Positions 11,687 through 13,356 of a DNA stretch of 13,356 bases are shown here, one piece after another (within the stretch, counting starts at the first letter, position 1; every line of letters begins with the position of its first letter). This DNA is from Erythrobacter sp. UBA2510 (lineage in GTDB: Bacteria; Pseudomonadota; Alphaproteobacteria; Sphingomonadales; Sphingomonadaceae). Made by a program: the position numbers and the translations under genes. The notes under the pieces were generated by a model that saw only the letters and a list, made by a program, of their open reading frames with translations, did not search any database and was not told the origin of the DNA. The stretch spans positions 36,032 through 49,387 of the forward strand of contig DDNW01000079.1 of assembly GCA_002341345.1 (NCBI GenBank), in the 5' to 3' direction.

Positions 11687-12157
11687 TTAGCCTTTGGGTT
11701 CGCCGGTCTCGCTGGGGCGAACGCGCCGTGAGGTCTTCGCCTTGAGAAGCTTCACCGTTCTGGAATCTCGTGTTCCGCCGAACCAGCGGTCGAGTGCTGC
11801 CGCGATCAGGGGATGAGTGCTGGCGGCTTCAAATAATGTCAGCGACGAGTGAAGCTTCATCGCGTCGACCGTGCCGAACACGGCAATCGGATCATTGGTT
11901 GCCAGGTCCTGTAAGGCTGTGACGCATTCGATATACCGTGGCCCCAGGACCGGATGATTGAAATAGGCTTGTGCCTCATCCAACGATTGAAGCGCGAACT
12001 GCCGTGAAGTCGAGCTTTGCCCCAGGCCCGAGAGCTGCGGGAAAATCCACCACATCCAATGGGTGACCTTCTTGCCACGGCGGATTTCGGAAAGTGCCGG
12101 CGCATAAGTGAGCGTCTGCATCTCGACGAAACGTTCGGACACGTGATTGGCGGTCAT
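11687..12157 (-). CDS. DUF1810 family protein
   Basis: This 156-residue leftward protein covers the full DUF1810 family: an N-terminal F-V-E-M-Q-T-L-T-Y-x-x-A-L-x-E-I-R-R-G-K-K, the signature HWMWWIFPQL (33-42) and G-L-G-x-S-S-T-S-R-Q-F-A. AQAYFNHPVLGPRYIEC (62-78), IAVFGTVDAMKLHSSLTLF (91-109) and LDRWFGG near the end complete it. The last 25 residues are basic and probably disordered. The biochemical role of DUF1810 is not established. The start ATG at 12157 overlaps the stop of a 26-codon frame (ATGA) and has GGAG about 5 bases upstream, so it is translated as the last member of the AbiE operon. DUF1810 as a partner of AbiE is unusual to my knowledge. Confidence 0.9.
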   Translation of the reverse strand: MTANHVSERFVEMQTLTYAPALSEIRRGKKVTHWMWWIFPQLSGLGQSSTSRQFALQSLDEAQAYFNHPVLGPRYIECVTALQDLATNDPIAVFGTVDAMKLHSSLTLFEAASTHPLIAAALDRWFGGTRDSRTVKLLKAKTSRRVRPSETGEPKG

Positions 12158-12234
12158 AAAGGCTCCAGCGACACCTGGGCCGCGAGCGTATCGACTAGCA
12201 CCTTGATGACGAAATTAGAGAATTCGCCGTTCAT
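12154..12234 (-). CDS. Possible 26-codon micro-ORF linking abiEii and the DUF1810 gene
   Basis: ATG at 12234 overlaps the abiEii stop (ATGA), and its TGA at 12154-12156 overlaps the DUF1810 start (ATGA again). The 26-residue product begins MNGEFSNFVIKVLVDTLAAQ, with an amphipathic helix likely at 6-20. There is no good ribosome site of its own, so translation would depend on ribosomes terminating abiEii. It may act mainly as a coupling device rather than encode a working peptide. Confidence 0.4.
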   Translation of the reverse strand: MNGEFSNFVIKVLVDTLAAQVSLEPL

Positions 12235-13118
12235 GGCTGGGCCACTTCGCCGGAGGGCGGAGGCAGTCTGTCCAGCTTGGCAAGGAAGAAGCGTTCGCTC
12301 CAGAGATCGACCGATTTGAGTTCGGCCGGGCGCAGGAAACGGCGCACATCGTCGGCAGCACCCTTCCAGTCGATCTTCGCGATCGTGTTCCCCAGCGCTT
12401 CGTTCAGCCACGCCATGTCGACGGCGATGCGATCATCGCCCGCCCAGGGGCCGGCTTGGATGAGCGCCGTGCGCAGAAGCGGCAGATTGGGCGCTACTCC
12501 TTTGGCGACATACCAGGAGAAATCGAACCAGTCCCTGCCCTTGAGAAAGCCCCGACAAAGGAGGGCATGAATCTTGAGCGCGAAGTTGGATGCCAGATCC
12601 TGGTGGCGAACCTCATGGTCTGCCGGGAAGTCGAGGAAGGTCGACGCCTCAGTGGAGCCCGCAGGCGGGTTGACGTCGATCTCAAGCTTGATCCGGATCG
12701 TCTTTGGCTTGCCCGTTCCGGCGAAAGACAAGTCGAGCTGGCTCGCGATGGAATCGTTCTTGATCAGCGCCTGGCGGATAGTCTTGTCCATCTTCGCCTT
12801 GGGCAGCGCATCGAGCTTCAGCCCGAACTGGCCGAACACCTCGATCAGCGTCTTGAGATAGGGCGTCCAGTCGAAATCCGGGTCGGGTTCCCGCAGCAGG
12901 AAGTCGAGATCCTCGGAGAAGCGCGGCAGGCCGTGGAGGATGCGCAAGGAGGTGCCGCCCTGGAAGAGCGCGACGTCGAAGAAGTCGCTGCGCCAGAGGG
13001 CATAGAGCGCGATTTCCTGGAGGATTTCCTTGACCGCGTTCTCTTCCTCGAGCGCGTTGGCGGCATCGTAGCGGCGCAGTCTCTCCTGGATGATGTCAAT
13101 CATATGCTGACGGTCCAT
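12231..13118 (-). CDS. abiEii: AbiEii/AbiGii-type nucleotidyltransferase toxin
   Basis: This is a 295-residue leftward protein. Nucleotidyltransferase motifs are present in order: F-Q-G-G-T-S-L-R-I (52-60, the G-S phosphate loop), R-F-S-E-D-L-D-F (66-73, metal-binding D70 and D72), I-K-L-E-I-D (143-148), then LKIHALLCRGFLKGRDWFDF (181-200) with K193, D196 and D199. These are the AbiEii toxin motifs. AbiEii toxins of the AbiE phage-defence and type IV toxin-antitoxin systems are reversible bacteriostatic nucleotidyltransferases, and relatives such as MenT modify tRNA. The frame overlaps the antitoxin gene end by 23 bases; an in-frame ATG at 13103 would reduce the overlap to 8, and the ribosome site does not clearly decide between them. 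All catalytic residues seen are intact, so the toxin is probably active. On a conjugative element it may give phage defence or stabilise the element. Confidence 0.93.
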   Translation of the reverse strand: MDRQHMIDIIQERLRRYDAANALEEENAVKEILQEIALYALWRSDFFDVALFQGGTSLRILHGLPRFSEDLDFLLREPDPDFDWTPYLKTLIEVFGQFGLKLDALPKAKMDKTIRQALIKNDSIASQLDLSFAGTGKPKTIRIKLEIDVNPPAGSTEASTFLDFPADHEVRHQDLASNFALKIHALLCRGFLKGRDWFDFSWYVAKGVAPNLPLLRTALIQAGPWAGDDRIAVDMAWLNEALGNTIAKIDWKGAADDVRRFLRPAELKSVDLWSERFFLAKLDRLPPPSGEVAQP

Positions 13119-13356
13119 TCCTGGCCGTCAGCACGGCGCTTTCGAGCGAGGCGAGGAAGGTGCTCACCGCCTTGTGCTTGTAGACCGGTTTCAGCTTGGC
13201 GAAGTCCTTTCGCCGGAGCCCGAGGAGCATGTCTTCGTCGACCCGCATGCCATCGGTCAGCCACTCGATTCCCGTCCACTGTTCCTTCCGCAGGGCGACC
13301 AGATCCAACAGGGCCCTTAGCGGCTGCGCGACGAAAGCGGTGAGCTTGCCCACTTG
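13096..13356 (-). CDS. abiEi: AbiEi-type antitoxin, C-terminal part (start outside window)
   Basis: The frame is open to the window edge, leaving 86 residues that end NGPSAYD before a TGA at 13096-13098. The segment VAQPLRALLDLVALRKEQW, then LTDGMRVDEDMLLGLRRKDF and AVSTFLASLESAV, fits the C-terminal domain of AbiEi-family antitoxins. Its position directly upstream of and overlapping abiEii is the standard antitoxin-toxin order. In the family the N-terminal winged helix binds the promoter for negative autoregulation and the C-terminal domain neutralises toxicity; only the latter is visible. The call depends partly on the neighbour. Confidence 0.8.
   Translation of the reverse strand, partial: QVGKLTAFVAQPLRALLDLVALRKEQWTGIEWLTDGMRVDEDMLLGLRRKDFAKLKPVYKHKAVSTFLASLESAVLTARNGPSAYD

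Noticed and set aside
12456..13343. 295-codon open frame on the plus strand across abiEii
   Set aside because: It is antisense to abiEii, which carries intact nucleotidyltransferase motifs; the translated product has no recognisable domain.
1..13356. tRNA, rRNA, insertion-sequence ends, attachment sites or CRISPR arrays
   Set aside because: I looked and saw none: no transposase or integrase gene, no terminal inverted repeats with target duplications and no regularly spaced repeats.

Overview
The window looks like part of a conjugative plasmid or integrative conjugative element from a high-GC alphaproteobacterium, most likely a sphingomonad. The evidence is the gene families (DUF736, DUF2493, a MucR/Ros regulator, a TraD-type coupling protein, a MobF relaxase), GC-rich codon use throughout and the usual accessory cargo. 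The taxonomic call is an inference from family content; no rRNA or housekeeping gene is present.

Layout. (1) Bases 1-2381 hold a rightward gene string: the end of a DUF736 protein, a DUF2493 (SLOG-type) protein, a 48-residue unknown protein and a protein with an SSB-like OB-fold signature. A GC-rich hairpin follows each stop codon, and the string ends at a textbook intrinsic terminator (2344-2381). (2) Bases 2400-3138 hold a small leftward coiled-coil gene and then about 500 gene-free bases with the hallmarks of an origin of transfer. These are an 85-base stem-loop (2736-2820), a relaxase-type hairpin plus nick motif on the minus strand (2898 down to about 2874), a perfect IHF consensus (2914-2926), an inverted repeat (2944-2977), a tandem AATGC repeat and a sigma-70-like promoter. 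(3) Bases 3139-9354 hold the DNA-processing operon: a ribbon-helix-helix protein, a TraD-type coupling ATPase, a MobF relaxase-helicase and a lipoprotein staphylococcal-nuclease homologue. The first three are in the same order as trwA-trwB-trwC of R388. (4) Bases 9398-11672 hold an unknown acidic protein, a 63-residue unknown protein, a MucR/Ros zinc-finger regulator and a winged-helix-like protein with an operator-like dyad upstream. (5) Bases 11687-13356 (minus strand) hold an AbiE-type toxin-antitoxin operon (AbiEi end, AbiEii) whose reading frames continue by overlapping ATGA junctions through a 26-codon micro-ORF into a DUF1810 gene.

How the parts fit. The nick motif lies on the minus strand. 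The transferred strand would therefore start near 2875 and run leftward, so the 85-base stem-loop and the SSB-like/DUF2493/DUF736 string would enter the recipient first (leading region) and the RHH-TraD-relaxase genes last. The rightward leading genes would be read from the transferred strand as template, as for F-plasmid leading genes. The most interesting proposal is this complete but unannotated oriT and leading-region architecture. It rests on sequence reading plus remembered R388 and F oriT sequences and has not been checked by alignment.
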